Part shown: positions 44,845 through 54,413 of the stretch, in pieces
How the letters are laid out: the number at the start of each line of letters is the position of its first letter
Numbering within the stretch: the first letter of the stretch is position 1
NCBI GenBank assembly: GCA_016716665.1
Contig: JADJVH010000001.1
Span: forward strand, 372,001-436,000
Length of the DNA: 64,000 bases
Source of the DNA: Candidatus Opimibacter iunctus
Lineage (GTDB): Bacteria; Bacteroidota; Bacteroidia; Chitinophagales; Saprospiraceae
Reading direction: 5' to 3'
Notes under the pieces: generated by a model
What the model was told of the DNA's origin: nothing
Databases searched by the model: none
What the model saw: only the letters and a program-made list of their open reading frames with translations
Translations under genes and position numbers: made by a program

Positions 44845-45432
44845 TTGGCTAAACGATTTCCATCTAATTACCCCCCTTCAAAACCAGACGAAAACAAATT
44901 TCAAATCAATGGAGATATCCGTGTGCCTGAAATACGCCTCGTCGGAGACAACCTCGATGATGTCAGCAAAGTAGCCGGCAAGGAAATTGAGCCAGGAATC
45001 TATCCCACCAGGACAGTGCGCAACTGGGCTGAAGATATGGGTCAGGATCTGGTGATGATCTCCCCAAATGCTGATCCTCCGGTATGCCGGATAATTGAAT
45101 TCAACAAATTCCTCTACAATAAGAGGAAGAAAGAAAAGGAAATCAAGGCCAATACCTCCAAAACGGTCATCAAGGAAATCCGTTTTGGGCCCAATACCGA
45201 TGAGCATGACTTTGAATTTAAGGTCAAGCATGCCCAGAAATTCCTCGAAGAAGGCTCAAAAGTCAAATCTTATGTGCATTTCCGGGGCAGGACGATCGTT
45301 TTCAAGGAGCGCGGAGAGCTCCTCCTCCTGAAAATGCTCAAGGAACTGGAAGAATATGGCGCCGCTGAGAGCCTCCCGAAAATGGAAGGCCGCCGGATGA
45401 TCGTCATGATCGCCCCCAAAAAGAAAAAGTAA
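44845..45432 (+). CDS. infC: Translation initiation factor IF-3, TTG start
   Basis: A 195-residue IF-3 (VGDNLDDVSKVAGKEIEPG is the N-domain in diverged form; DPPVCRIIEFNKFLYNKRKK and IRFGPNTDEHDFEFKVKHA the linker and C-domain). The reading starts at TTG 44845; infC commonly uses a rare start for self-regulation. rpmI and rplT follow in the conserved order. Confidence 0.95.
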   Translation: MAKRFPSNYPPSKPDENKFQINGDIRVPEIRLVGDNLDDVSKVAGKEIEPGIYPTRTVRNWAEDMGQDLVMISPNADPPVCRIIEFNKFLYNKRKKEKEIKANTSKTVIKEIRFGPNTDEHDFEFKVKHAQKFLEEGSKVKSYVHFRGRTIVFKERGELLLLKMLKELEEYGAAESLPKMEGRRMIVMIAPKKKK

Positions 45433-45471
45433 TCTTCTCACCCCCAGTCTAGGAAATTTAGGATAGATTGC

Positions 45472-45479
45472 TATCTTTG
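45472..45479 (+). promoter_or_regulatory. Internal TAnnTTTG promoter box before rpmI
   Basis: TATCTTTG, 30 bp before the rpmI start, could give rpmI-rplT transcription independent of infC. Confidence 0.5.
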
Positions 45480-45508
45480 CGTTCCTTTTGAATAAAAATC
45501 TATAGGCC

Positions 45509-45703
45509 ATGCCAAAGATGAAGACCCATAGCAGCGCGAAAAAGCGTTTTAAAATTACCGGTTCCGGTAAGGTTAAACGCTTTCAGGCCAATAAATCCCA
45601 CCGCCTGCGCAATAGGGACAAGAACACTAAACTACGCCTCACCGGCTCTACCATGGTCAGCAATGCTGATGAGGCCAGAGTGAAGAGGATGTTGTGTCAG
45701 TAA
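45509..45703 (+). CDS. rpmI: Ribosomal protein L35
   Basis: A 64-residue L35 of the 50S subunit ([37 protein letters not shown]). The length and position between infC and rplT are standard. Confidence 0.97.
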   Translation: MPKMKTHSSAKKRFKITGSGKVKRFQANKSHRLRNRDKNTKLRLTGSTMVSNADEARVKRMLCQ

Positions 45704-45787
45704 GCGGATTTTAAGAATACCCATTCATAACTGTCTGCCAGGCCCAAAGCGGTGTAAAAGCCCCCTGTCAGATTAAATTGAAAAAAA

Positions 45788-46131
45788 ATGCCTAGATCAG
45801 TAAACGCGGTAGCCTCCCGGAAAAGAAGGAAAAAAGTATTAAAAGCCACAAGAGGCTTTTTTGGTGCCCGTAAAAACGTGTACACCGTTGCCAAAAATGC
45901 CCTTGACAAAGCTATGGGCTATGCTTATGATCACCGAAAGCTCAAAAACGCGCTTTCCGTAGATTATGGATTGCCCGTATCAATGCGGCTGCAAGAATGA
46001 ACGGTACTACATATTCGCAATTGGTCAACAAGCTCAACAAAGCAAATATCGCCCTCAATCGCAAGACCCTTGCAGATCTTGCCTTGAACCATCCTGAAGC
46101 ATTTAAGGCTGTCCTTCAGGCAGCAGGATAA
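45788..46131 (+). CDS. rplT: Ribosomal protein L20, frameshifted in this sequence
   Basis: The first 54 or so codons are L20 ([40 protein letters not shown]). At the A5 run 45944-45948 the frame is lost and a stop follows at 46000. Adding one A restores [20 protein letters not shown] and the rest to a TAA at 46129-46131: 344 nt becomes 345 = 115 codons, the normal L20 length. L20 is essential for 50S assembly and I see no second copy, so the sequence itself is probably wrong here. Confidence 0.93.
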
Positions 46132-46186
46132 ATAAATAAATTATTCTGGCAAGTCTCTCACCCTTTCTAGAACTGGAATAGTTTAC

Positions 46187-46223
46187 AACCCAATTTGGAG
46201 TAACCTCAGGATTGGGTTTTTTT
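46187..46223 (+). terminator. Intrinsic terminator of infC-rpmI-rplT
   Basis: AACCCAAT (46187-46194) pairs with ATTGGGTT (46211-46218), followed by a T-run, 56 bp after the rplT stop. Confidence 0.85.
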
Positions 46224-46245
46224 ATGCCCGTTAATCAAGTTCTGC

Positions 46246-47502
46246 TTATTTGCGCATAGCTTCCACCGGATCAAGCCGGGCCGCCTGCCAGGCAGGTATG
46301 AGGCCTGACAATACCCCAATGACAAGCGACAGGATCAAGGCTATAAGTACATTTCCCCAGGAGAGATAAATATCATAGTTAAATGCCGAGGTGGCTATCT
46401 TCAATAAGCCAAAGACGATTATCAAACCTATTATAGCACCTACCAGGCACAATACGATTGACTCAATCAGGAACTCAAGCAATATAATGAGTGGCCTGGC
46501 CCCAAGGGCCTTCTTTATTCCTATGATACTGGTCCGCTCCTTGACCGATACAAACATGATATTGGCCACACTAAACATGCCCACCAGGATGGAAAACCCA
46601 CCGATAAATATCCCAACCACATTCATGGTACTGAAGATGGGTTCGAGCAAATTGGTAAACATCGACAACTGATTGACCGCAAAATTTTCTGCTTCCCTGG
46701 GCTTGATCTTCCGTGCACTCCTAAGGATGCCAGTAATCTCATCTTTCAGGTCATCAAGGTTGACACCAGCCTTTGCTTTTACATTGAGCGAGGTCCCCCA
46801 GCTATATTTGGATCTGACATTGATCAGCTTTTTAGCGGTGTTAAAACTAACCAGCGCAGCTTCATCAAATTGAAAAATATTGATCAGTGTAGCACCTTCC
46901 TTCTTCAGCACCCCTATCACCTGAAAATCCAGGCCTTTGATATTGACCTCCTTGCCAATAGGATCAATCGATCCAAACAGGTTTTCTGCAAGTACATACC
47001 CTAGCACCACTTTGTTTGAGCCATTGGCAGCTTCAAACGGAGTCATAAACCGCCCCTTGTCAAATTCCAGGTTAAATATATCTGTATAATCCTCAGTCAC
47101 CCCTGCCATATAGGCACCTTCAACACTGTTTGAGCCGAATTTGATGGTCTTGCCCGGAATAAAGACTGAAAAGCTTGCCTGATGGGAAAGTTTGGAATTC
47201 TTCTTTATGATCTGAAGGTCCTCAATGTCCGGCTGTGGACGCTTTTGATATTTCCACCAGTTTTGATTAGGATCTTCATTCCATGGCATCTTGTCAATGT
47301 ACAGGACGTCATTTCCCAGTTTCTCAAAGCTTGCGTTAACATTCTCCTTCAGGGAATCCACGGCGGACAGGACAGAAATAATACAAATGATCCCTATACT
47401 GATCCCTGTAAGGGAAAGGAAACTTCTGAGCTTATTGGCAGACAGTTGCTGGAAAGCCTGCACAATACTTTCATATATGAGTTTGAAAAACATCTGCGTC
47501 AA
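46246..47502 (-). CDS. MacB/FtsX-type ABC transporter permease
   Basis: A 418-residue permease: one membrane helix near residue 22-45 (LRSFLSLTGISIGIICIISV), a periplasmic MacB-like domain (about 50-285), then three C-terminal helices ending GVLSGLIPAWQAARLDPVEAMR, the classic MacB/LolC end. No ATPase gene adjoins, so its partner is encoded elsewhere. Substrate unknown. Confidence 0.9.
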   Translation of the reverse strand: MTQMFFKLIYESIVQAFQQLSANKLRSFLSLTGISIGIICIISVLSAVDSLKENVNASFEKLGNDVLYIDKMPWNEDPNQNWWKYQKRPQPDIEDLQIIKKNSKLSHQASFSVFIPGKTIKFGSNSVEGAYMAGVTEDYTDIFNLEFDKGRFMTPFEAANGSNKVVLGYVLAENLFGSIDPIGKEVNIKGLDFQVIGVLKKEGATLINIFQFDEAALVSFNTAKKLINVRSKYSWGTSLNVKAKAGVNLDDLKDEITGILRSARKIKPREAENFAVNQLSMFTNLLEPIFSTMNVVGIFIGGFSILVGMFSVANIMFVSVKERTSIIGIKKALGARPLIILLEFLIESIVLCLVGAIIGLIIVFGLLKIATSAFNYDIYLSWGNVLIALILSLVIGVLSGLIPAWQAARLDPVEAMRK

Positions 47503-47656
47503 AATTAGAGTTTCCGTTGGTTTCCGCCGGGAGTTATTCGATTAAGCCTTCCCGGTGGACGACAGGTAAGGCCGACTCATGCGTTTTAAGCCAAAATATG
47601 TGCTTACCCGCACAAAATAAGCCAATTACATCTTGCATTTTGCGTCCCGTTAATAT

Positions 47657-47664
47657 TATCTTTG
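47657..47664 (+). promoter_or_regulatory. TAnnTTTG promoter box for queA
   Basis: TATCTTTG, 28 bp before the queA start codon, with CTTG about 21 bp further upstream as a weak -33 element. Confidence 0.6.
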
Positions 47665-47692
47665 CCGTCCAATTTTTTTATCCAACCGCCTT

Positions 47693-48757
47693 ATGCGTAC
47701 TAAACTATCCCAGTTTTCCTTTGAACTCCCGGAAAAACTGATCGCCAAATATCCCTCCAAAGAAAGAGATGAATCACGGATGATGGTCATCAACCGGAAG
47801 ACAGGACTCATGGAGAATAAGACCTTCAAGGATATCCTGGAGTACTTTGATGACGGGGATTGCATGGTCTTCAACAATACCAAGGTTTTTCCCGCACGCC
47901 TGTATGGGAAAAAAGAAAAAACAGACGCAGAAATAGAAGTATTCCTCTTACGTGAGTTAAATGCCAAAGCCAGACTCTGGGACGTATTGGTTGATCCCGC
48001 AAGGAAGATAAGGGTGGGTAACAAACTCTATTTCCTCGACAAGAAAGGAAATGAAATACTGGGTGCTGAGGTGGTGGACAACACCACCTCCAGGGGCAGA
48101 ACGATCAGGTTTCTATTTGATGGAACGGATGAGGAGTTTAGCGCACTGCTCAGATCACAGGGACAAACACCTCTGCCAAAATACATCAATCGCAAGGCAG
48201 AAGAACAGGATAAAGAACGCTATCAGACAATCTATGCCAAGGAAGAAGGCGCTGTCGCTGCTCCTACCGCAGGCCTGCACTTTACCAGGGAACTCATGAA
48301 GCGCCTCGAAATTAAAGGCGTAAACTTTGCAGAACTTACTTTGCACGTTGGGTTGGGCACCTTCAGGAGCATTGATGTAGAAGATCTGTCTAAGCATAAA
48401 ATGGATGCTGAGTATTTCAGGATCACAGATGAAACCTCTGAGATTGTCAATGCTTCTAAAAAGGCTGGCCATAAAGTTTGTGTGGTAGGTACCACCTCCA
48501 TGCGTGCTATCGAATCTGCAGTTTCCGCTTCAGGCCTGCTGAAACCTGCTGAAGGATGGACCAATAAATTTATTTTCCCTCCTTATGACTTCAGCCTTCC
48601 TGACGCCATGGTCACCAATTTCCACATGCCCAAATCAAGCCTGTTGATCATGGTTTGTGCCTTTGGCGGCTATGAACTGATCATGGATGCCTATAAGAAA
48701 GCCATCAAGGACAAGTATCGCTTCTATACCTACGGGGATGCCATGCTGATCATTTGA
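47693..48757 (+). CDS. queA: tRNA ribosyltransferase-isomerase QueA
   Basis: A 354-residue enzyme transferring ribosyl from S-adenosylmethionine to preQ1-tRNA in queuosine synthesis. Signatures: [68 protein letters not shown] and [18 protein letters not shown]. Full length and intact. Confidence 0.96.
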   Translation: MRTKLSQFSFELPEKLIAKYPSKERDESRMMVINRKTGLMENKTFKDILEYFDDGDCMVFNNTKVFPARLYGKKEKTDAEIEVFLLRELNAKARLWDVLVDPARKIRVGNKLYFLDKKGNEILGAEVVDNTTSRGRTIRFLFDGTDEEFSALLRSQGQTPLPKYINRKAEEQDKERYQTIYAKEEGAVAAPTAGLHFTRELMKRLEIKGVNFAELTLHVGLGTFRSIDVEDLSKHKMDAEYFRITDETSEIVNASKKAGHKVCVVGTTSMRAIESAVSASGLLKPAEGWTNKFIFPPYDFSLPDAMVTNFHMPKSSLLIMVCAFGGYELIMDAYKKAIKDKYRFYTYGDAMLII

Positions 48758-49002
48758 TCTGAATGGCTTTTTGTTGATTTCACACACCTGAGTCCCCGAC
48801 CATCTGGGTGGAGCCATGGTATAAGAATATACCCTGCCGGAAGAAAACCATGGTGCTTTGAAAGCTCCGAGGGGATCAAACTATGGCACACTTGCGCCCT
48901 GTGAATAAATCAAATATATAAAAAGCTGATTTTTAAATAGATATATTCCTGATTTTAGTTAAAAAAAATAGGACTTTTCATTACGCTGCTGTGTAGATTT
49001 TT
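48758..49002. other. Intergenic with one inverted repeat
   Basis: Between queA and the DUF2795 gene. AGCCATGGT near 48812 and ACCATGGTGCT near 48847 can pair over a long loop; there is no T-run, so it is not an ordinary terminator. Nothing else is evident. Confidence 0.4.
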
Positions 49003-49010
49003 TACATTTG
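49003..49010 (+). promoter_or_regulatory. TAnnTTTG promoter box for the DUF2795 gene
   Basis: TACATTTG matches the -7 element and implies a 5' untranslated leader of roughly 85 nt. Confidence 0.5.
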
Positions 49011-49102
49011 CAGCAAATTGCGCCAGGGGAACTTGACTGACTCAGGTTACGTTACTGGCAACAGCATTTATATTTTTTTTTCATTTAATAGGCAACCGTT
49101 TC

Positions 49103-49324
49103 ATGTATTGGACACTTGAATTAGCTCATCATCTTGAAGAAGCACCATGGCCAGCAACCCGTGATGAATTGATCGATTATGCCATCCGCTCAGGTGCTCC
49201 CCTGGAAGTGATCGAAAACCTGCAGGAGATGGAAGACGAAGGCGAACTCTTTGAGAGCATTGAAGACATCTGGCCGGATTATCCGCGCAAGGATGACTTT
49301 CTCTTTAATGAGGACGAATATTAA
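49103..49324 (+). CDS. DUF2795 family protein
   Basis: A 73-residue acidic protein. The DUF2795 helix pattern is seen in LEEAPWPATRDELIDYAIRS and PLEVIENLQEMEDEG, followed by an acidic tail ending DDFLFNEDEY. Small single-domain members are common in Bacteroidota; function unknown. It has its own promoter box and terminator. Confidence 0.88.
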   Translation: MYWTLELAHHLEEAPWPATRDELIDYAIRSGAPLEVIENLQEMEDEGELFESIEDIWPDYPRKDDFLFNEDEY

Positions 49325-49356
49325 CCTCATTTAACTAACCAAAAACACAAATCCGT

Positions 49357-49399
49357 AAAAGCCTTGCAAGGAAATGTTCCTGCGAGGCTTTTCCTTTTT
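49357..49399 (+). terminator. Intrinsic terminator after the DUF2795 gene
   Basis: AAAAGCCT (49357-49364) pairs with AGGCTTTT (49385-49392), with an extended inner stem, followed by CCTTTTT. Confidence 0.85.
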
Positions 49400-49412
49400 C
49401 ATAAATTTCGTT

Positions 49413-49420
49413 TACGTTTG
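49413..49420 (+). promoter_or_regulatory. TAnnTTTG promoter box for cmk
   Basis: TACGTTTG ends 9 bp before the cmk ATG, so the mRNA would be almost leaderless. Confidence 0.55.
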
Positions 49421-49429
49421 TAGGCCAAC

Positions 49430-50185
49430 ATGCAATCAGGACTTCGGAAAATCATCATCGCTATTGACGGGTATTCTTCCTGTGGCAAAAGCACTTTGGC
49501 CAGGGCATTGGCCAAACGGCTTGGCTATGTACATATTGACACCGGAGCTATGTACAGGGCAGTGACCTACTACATCCTGCGTCAGCATATTGACATCAAT
49601 GATCCTGATGAAATGGCGCAGGCCCTCAAGAAAATATCTATTCAACTGACGTTTGAAAACGATAGCCAGGTTACCTGGCTCAATCATGAGAATGTTGAAG
49701 AAGCTATCCGCGAACCCCACATCAATGAATTCGTAAGCAATGTATCTGCACTTTCCGCAGTTCGCACCGCTATGGTTGCCCAGCAAAGACGTATGGGCCT
49801 GGAGAAGGGAATCGTCATGGATGGCAGGGATATCGGCACAGTGGTCTTCCCTGAAGCTGATCTTAAATTATTCCTTGTCGCAGACACCGAGGTGAGGGTA
49901 GAAAGGCGTTGGCTTGAATTGCAGGCCAAGGGAATAAATATCAACAGGGAGGATGTCAGGGCAAATCTGCTTTTAAGGGATCAGATAGACTCCACCCGCG
50001 CTGATTCTCCGCTCAGGCAAAGTAAGGATGCCACAGTGATTGATACCAGCTATCTCACCCCAAAGGAACAATTGCAGATTGCCCTGGACCTCGCGAGGTC
50101 CGTCATAGGCACAGTTGCCTCTGCAGAGAAACCAGCCTCTAAGAATTTTCATAAGGGCATGCCTATTCCTTTCCCATCCGGATAG
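49430..50185 (+). CDS. cmk: Cytidylate kinase
   Basis: A 251-residue CMP/dCMP kinase. P-loop IDGYSSCGKSTLARALAKRL, then YVHIDTGAMYRAVTYY and VMDGRDIGTVVFPEADLK. The C-terminal 20 residues extend beyond the usual length and overlap the convergent TPR gene by 23 bp; both frames in the overlap look intact. Confidence 0.95.
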   Translation: MQSGLRKIIIAIDGYSSCGKSTLARALAKRLGYVHIDTGAMYRAVTYYILRQHIDINDPDEMAQALKKISIQLTFENDSQVTWLNHENVEEAIREPHINEFVSNVSALSAVRTAMVAQQRRMGLEKGIVMDGRDIGTVVFPEADLKLFLVADTEVRVERRWLELQAKGININREDVRANLLLRDQIDSTRADSPLRQSKDATVIDTSYLTPKEQLQIALDLARSVIGTVASAEKPASKNFHKGMPIPFPSG

Positions 50186-50939
50186 GAATCATACATTCCG
50201 TCTTGATCCATCCTTCATCAAGGTTGAGCAGGCTGATCTTACGCCAATTTCCGATATGATCTGTGATGGTTACTTTTTCCCCGGGAGAGAGTATGCGGGC
50301 TATCGGGCTATCGTCGGCCGGTGCCTGCCTGATCTCACATTGGGCATTGATGATGGCTTCATTTTCACTGTATATCTCCAGATAGCTCAGTAATCCTGCC
50401 AGCATCAGTAATACTCCCGTGGTACACACAAGAATTGGCACACGATTGAATCCTGTAGCAGATGCAGATTGTCTTTTCAACTTCAATAGAAAATGGATGA
50501 GCCCACCAATCAAAAAAAACAAGCCTAACAATGCCCAGTACCCGGGACGCATCAAGGCAAGGAACGACGTATACCAGTTAGACATAAAAAAAGGCTCCAC
50601 CGGAATAGTCGCATCTTCGATCCTTTTTCGCTCAGCAACGATGGCATTTTTAATCAACATATTGCCGGGTTGCAGCCGAAGTGCCTTCTCATAAGCAAGC
50701 ATTGCTGCGGGCACATTATTTAACCGGGACTCTGCCATGCCTATATTAAAATACGTGCCTGCAGATACATCTCCACGCTCAGCCATCTGGTGCCATATAC
50801 CCAAGGCTTCCTTATATTGCTGGTTATGGAAAAAGACTTCAGCCTGCCCGGCAGAATCCGCAACGACACCTGCACCAGCTGTCATGCCAAAAAACAAAAC
50901 AGCGATAATAGATAAACTTATCCGTATGCCATTTTTCAT
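50163..50939 (-). CDS. BatE-like TPR/SH3 membrane protein
   Basis: A 258-residue protein: signal or anchor helix, TPR units (FFHNQQYKEALGIWHQMAE, TYFNIGMAESRLNNVPAAML), two membrane helices (YWALLGLFFLIGGLIHFLL, VLVCTTG-like VPILVCTTGVLLMLAGLLSY) and a C-terminal SH3b domain (ISLLNLDEGWIKTECMIPI). The layout matches BatE of Bacteroidota aerotolerance operons, but batABCD are absent here. Its start overlaps the OstA-like gene stop by 4 bp. Confidence 0.8.
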   Translation of the reverse strand: MKNGIRISLSIIAVLFFGMTAGAGVVADSAGQAEVFFHNQQYKEALGIWHQMAERGDVSAGTYFNIGMAESRLNNVPAAMLAYEKALRLQPGNMLIKNAIVAERKRIEDATIPVEPFFMSNWYTSFLALMRPGYWALLGLFFLIGGLIHFLLKLKRQSASATGFNRVPILVCTTGVLLMLAGLLSYLEIYSENEAIINAQCEIRQAPADDSPIARILSPGEKVTITDHIGNWRKISLLNLDEGWIKTECMIPIRMGKE

Positions 50940-52768
50940 TCCAACAAATCTTTTACACTATGAGGACGGGTTGGGGCTCTCCACCTGAACCCTTCAAGCC
51001 TTAGCGTATCATGCTTAGCCTCCCCCATCGGCATCATGCTCGATGAGTTTTCTCCAAAATACTTGAGGACATCTATCTGCCCGTGCAGAAACGTAAAATA
51101 CATTTTACTGCAGATGGTCTTGTTGACACCGATAAAAGCATTTTGATCATCCCTTGTATAGTACACAGACTCTGCATTGCCGGTGACCCACATATCCTTG
51201 ATGGCATTGCTGTCAAACCTGGCAAGGATTTCCTTCCCTTTGATCTGGTCATAATATGTACCATACAATTCAGAGATAATGATGGCTTTCTGCGTCAGCA
51301 TGATATCATTGATCTGGTTATTCCGGATAGACATCGTGATGCTGTCAGCACTAAACTGGGTAGTGTCGCTCCACAGTACCGGATCACCGAAAAAACTGAA
51401 CAGGCTGTCCGCATCATTAAAGACCAGCGAATCTGCAAGCCCTTGCATATCTGATTTGAAAAGCCGGACATCATGATAAGCAGTGATGAGCCGCACCGTA
51501 TCAGCCATATCCATTGAATCAACCTGATTCTGCATATTGAGGGTATCGGCTGCTATATACAGGGTATCTGCGTCAACAATGGTAAAGAACAACGCTCTCT
51601 TCTGTCCATAGGCCAATACATATTCCGTCTGCTGGGACATATGCATTGTATCTGTAATGATCCCAACATTCCTGACTGTATCCCGCCATATCACATCTCC
51701 GCTGAACGTTCCAATTCCGGTCGCCTGGTCAAAGGTGGAATGTTCAGATTCCAGGATCATACTTCCATCACGTATCTCCCCCCTACCGATCGTAGAGACC
51801 TGGTTGGTCTTCTCGTTGTAGAATATTTCAGGGCTGTTGATCTTGCGTGTACTGTCCGTATATTTTGCAGGCCCGCCTTTGATCCATGTCTCCCCTGTCT
51901 TTTCAAGGTATCGCAAAGAGGTTCCGTCAATATGCCGGTCATTTTCGACCACATTGACATTGCCCAGCATCAGTACCTCCCCTGCCCCGGAGGCATACCT
52001 GATCGTATCTGCAGTTGCTTTTTTCTGATCTCCCGCATACTGGGCGTTCTTGTTAAACTCAGCAGTTTCATTTTCAAGATTATAGAAACCTGATTCACAG
52101 TAGATCTTTGCCGTGGGTGTATAGATATTGGTAGGACCGGTAAAAAACACAGTGGATAGCGGGCCGGAATATCTCATCGAATCAGCAGCCAGGTTAAACT
52201 CAGGGTGCAAGACGACAACACTATCTTTAAAAACGACCTCTTCCCTGTCTGCATAATAAATGCCCTGCCGGGAAGACACTTGCAGATCCTTGTCAATCAT
52301 GACACCCCCAAGTGAATATTCCCCATAACGCTCTCCAAGATGATAGGTAAGGTTTCTTGTCCACAGTTGTTTAGATCCCTGGTCGAGCACTACATCCCCG
52401 ATCAGCACAGCTTCATCTGTATCTTTAAAATAATAAAGCGTATCCGTAAAAACATTTAGTGAATCGCCCTGCTGAATCACCACATTACCATAGGCATACA
52501 CACGGTTTTCACCAAAGATGACCGCTGAATCCGCATAGATAAAGGTACTGTCTACCCTCAATTGCAGTCCCTGGGATATCCACTTTATAGCTTCAATGCC
52601 TTCCTTGTCTTCTATGAGCTTGCCAAAGTGATCGATAATGATAGAAGTAGTATCACCGGCATCATTGGCAGGCGATGGCATTATTGGCTTGACCTGTCCT
52701 GCCAGATAGGTCGAAATCAATACCATCAGGCAGGAAACAAAGGCTCTCCTCACAACTCCGGGTTTCAT
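50936..52768 (-). CDS. OstA/LptA-like envelope protein
   Basis: About 610 residues from ATG 52768, which opens the signal peptide (MKPGVVRRAFVSCLMVLIST); an ATG at 52819 overlapping the previous stop by 4 bp is the alternative. It consists of repeating beta-strand units (YAYGNVVIQQGDSLNVFTDT, VLIGDVVLDQGSKQLWTRN, VLMLGNVNVVENDRHIDGTS) as in OstA/LptA proteins of lipopolysaccharide transport, in the long form of Bacteroidota. It probably acts in the periplasm. It is coupled to the genes on both sides. Confidence 0.87.
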   Translation of the reverse strand: MKPGVVRRAFVSCLMVLISTYLAGQVKPIMPSPANDAGDTTSIIIDHFGKLIEDKEGIEAIKWISQGLQLRVDSTFIYADSAVIFGENRVYAYGNVVIQQGDSLNVFTDTLYYFKDTDEAVLIGDVVLDQGSKQLWTRNLTYHLGERYGEYSLGGVMIDKDLQVSSRQGIYYADREEVVFKDSVVVLHPEFNLAADSMRYSGPLSTVFFTGPTNIYTPTAKIYCESGFYNLENETAEFNKNAQYAGDQKKATADTIRYASGAGEVLMLGNVNVVENDRHIDGTSLRYLEKTGETWIKGGPAKYTDSTRKINSPEIFYNEKTNQVSTIGRGEIRDGSMILESEHSTFDQATGIGTFSGDVIWRDTVRNVGIITDTMHMSQQTEYVLAYGQKRALFFTIVDADTLYIAADTLNMQNQVDSMDMADTVRLITAYHDVRLFKSDMQGLADSLVFNDADSLFSFFGDPVLWSDTTQFSADSITMSIRNNQINDIMLTQKAIIISELYGTYYDQIKGKEILARFDSNAIKDMWVTGNAESVYYTRDDQNAFIGVNKTICSKMYFTFLHGQIDVLKYFGENSSSMMPMGEAKHDTLRLEGFRWRAPTRPHSVKDLLE

Positions 52769-52815
52769 GTCCACGTATGTAAACGATTTGGTCTTCCTTC
52801 CTGTTGCGATAAAAA

Positions 52816-53259
52816 TCAACGGAGCCTGTCCATTGATTTGACCAGCTTATCATCCTTGCGGATAAAATAATTGGCCAATGCAGTAAACAGGATTGCCCCT
52901 CCGGGTAAAAAGACTCCAGCCTGATCCTCTACCTGGACAGTGGCATCCATCACTGGTGCCTGATTGGTAAATAAAAGGAAAGCGGCAAGGGGAAGTAAGA
53001 TGGCCAGGGAGATTACCACATATCCTAGCTTGAGCTGTAAAGGACGGTTTTTAAAAACAAAAATGGCAACCATCGCCAAGGCAATACCCAATAAGGTTAG
53101 GCCCATCAAGGCCAGATGATCGGTAATGTCATAGACATTATCTGCCAGAAACTGGGCAGTCGGCTTATCGCTTACAGCCAGCGGGAGTATAAACAACCCG
53201 CCAAAAGACGCAGCTGCCAGTAGTAAAAAAATGGATTGAATTCGCTGGATCATCCTCAA
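52816..53259 (-). CDS. DUF4293 four-helix membrane protein
   Basis: A 147-residue protein with four hydrophobic helices (IFLLLAAASFGGLFILPLA; LALMGLTLLGIALAMVAIFV; LGYVVISLAILLPLAAFLLF; LPGGAILFTALANYFI). It begins MIQRIQSIFL after a short MR and ends KLVKSMDRLR, typical of DUF4293, found in Bacteroidota. First gene of the OstA-BatE-like operon. Confidence 0.88.
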   Translation of the reverse strand: MRMIQRIQSIFLLLAAASFGGLFILPLAVSDKPTAQFLADNVYDITDHLALMGLTLLGIALAMVAIFVFKNRPLQLKLGYVVISLAILLPLAAFLLFTNQAPVMDATVQVEDQAGVFLPGGAILFTALANYFIRKDDKLVKSMDRLR

Positions 53260-53443
53260 TTGTTTTTTGCTATCCTTCGCGCTTAATTATCGTCTAGGCT
53301 TAGGCGAGCGAATATGCTCAAAATCTAACCGTTTCAAGCGGACCTCGTCCGCCGTAGCTCGCTACTTTGAACATGATCCATCATCCTCAATTGTTTATTG
53401 CTCTCCTTCGCACTTAACTGTCGTCAAGGCTACGGCGAGCGAA
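53251..53443. repeat. 62-bp imperfect direct repeat flanking tRNA-Ser
   Basis: The segments 53251-53312 and 53382-53443 share the layout CATCCTCAATTGTTT...CCTTCG...GGCGAGCGAA and about 85% identity by eye. The second ends 2 bp before the tRNA-Ser 3' end. The first overlaps the 5' end of the DUF4293 gene. A partial inverted element (GCCGTAGCTCGCTAC) lies between them. Confidence 0.65.
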
Positions 53444-53445
53444 GG

Positions 53446-53533
53446 CGGAGAGTTAGGGATTCGAACCCACGAGACCCTTTTGGAGCCTACACACTTTCCA
53501 GGCGTGCGCCTTCGACCACTCGGCCAACTCTCC
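53446..53533 (-). tRNA. tRNA-Ser (anticodon GGA)
   Basis: Acceptor GGAGAGT/ACTCTCC with discriminator G, D-arm GCCGAGTGGTCGAAGGC, anticodon loop CTGGAAA, a long variable arm as in class II tRNAs, and T-arm GGG-TTCGAAT-CCC. 88 nt. Confidence 0.97.
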
Positions 53534-53625
53534 ATAAATTAACCCCTGGCAACATTTACCCGGGCACTTTTCGTTGAAACCTTTGCTCCCTTTTGAAGCA
53601 GGCCCCCCTAAAAGGGAGTGCAAAT

Positions 53626-54413
53626 TTAATCCTTCTTTCCATATACCACCTCTGCATTGTCAGAAGTAATTCTGGCCAACTCAGAAATCTCAATTTCCAG
53701 GACTTCCGCAATTCGCTGTGCCACCAACAAAATATAGGCGGGCTCATTACGCTTCCCCTGTATGGAACCGGTGCGAGATAAGGCGCATCTGTCTCTAAAA
53801 CCATCATTTGCAAAGGAATATGAGGCAACAATACATCAAGTCCGGCCTTCTTAAACGTCACCACACCACCGATTCCAACCTTAAATCCCAATTGTTCAAT
53901 TTGCTTCACTTGCTCCGTACTTCCCCCGAAACAATGAAATATGCCCTTTAACCTGCCATCCTGGTGACGGGTAACAATCTCAATAGTAAGATCCAACGAC
54001 TCCCTGGAATGAATAATAACCGGTAAATCGTGTGTTTTTGCCCAGCCTATTTGCCGTTCAAAGGCTAAAATCTGCTCTTCCATATAGGTCTTATCCCAAT
54101 AGAGATCAATCCCGGTCTCCCCACCCCGATATATGACCTTGAGGCAATTTCAATCTTCCATTTGATCAAGGATGGATTGAAAATCTGCTTTAACCGAACA
54201 AGGATGAAGTCCCATCATTGGCATACAATGGCCCGGATAATGATTAGCCAGTTCCCACATTCCAGGAATACTTTCAAGGTCTATGTTGGGCATCATCAGC
54301 TTCGTCACTCCAGCGGCCAGGGCCCGCTCCACCATCAGATCGCGATCTGCACCAAACTCATCCGAGTAAAGGTGGCAATGTGTATCGATCCATTCAAATT
54401 GTGAGGTTTCCAT
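53626..54413 (-). CDS. tatD: TatD-family deoxyribonuclease, three frame breaks
   Basis: A metal-dependent hydrolase/DNase of the TIM-barrel TatD family. Motifs: IDTHCHLYSDEF, PMMGLHPCSVKAD, VGETGIDLYWDKTYMEEQ, PVIIHSRES, GIFHCFGG and ETDAPYLAPVPYRG. Continuous reading needs three changes: drop one base near 54150 (GATTGAA), add one G at the G4 runs near 54117-54127, and add one base near 53753-53758; then 788 nt becomes 789 = 263 codons ending at 53626. Start ATG 54413 (METSQFEWIDTHCH). Either a pseudogene or, given similar breaks in essential genes, poor sequence. Confidence 0.85.
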
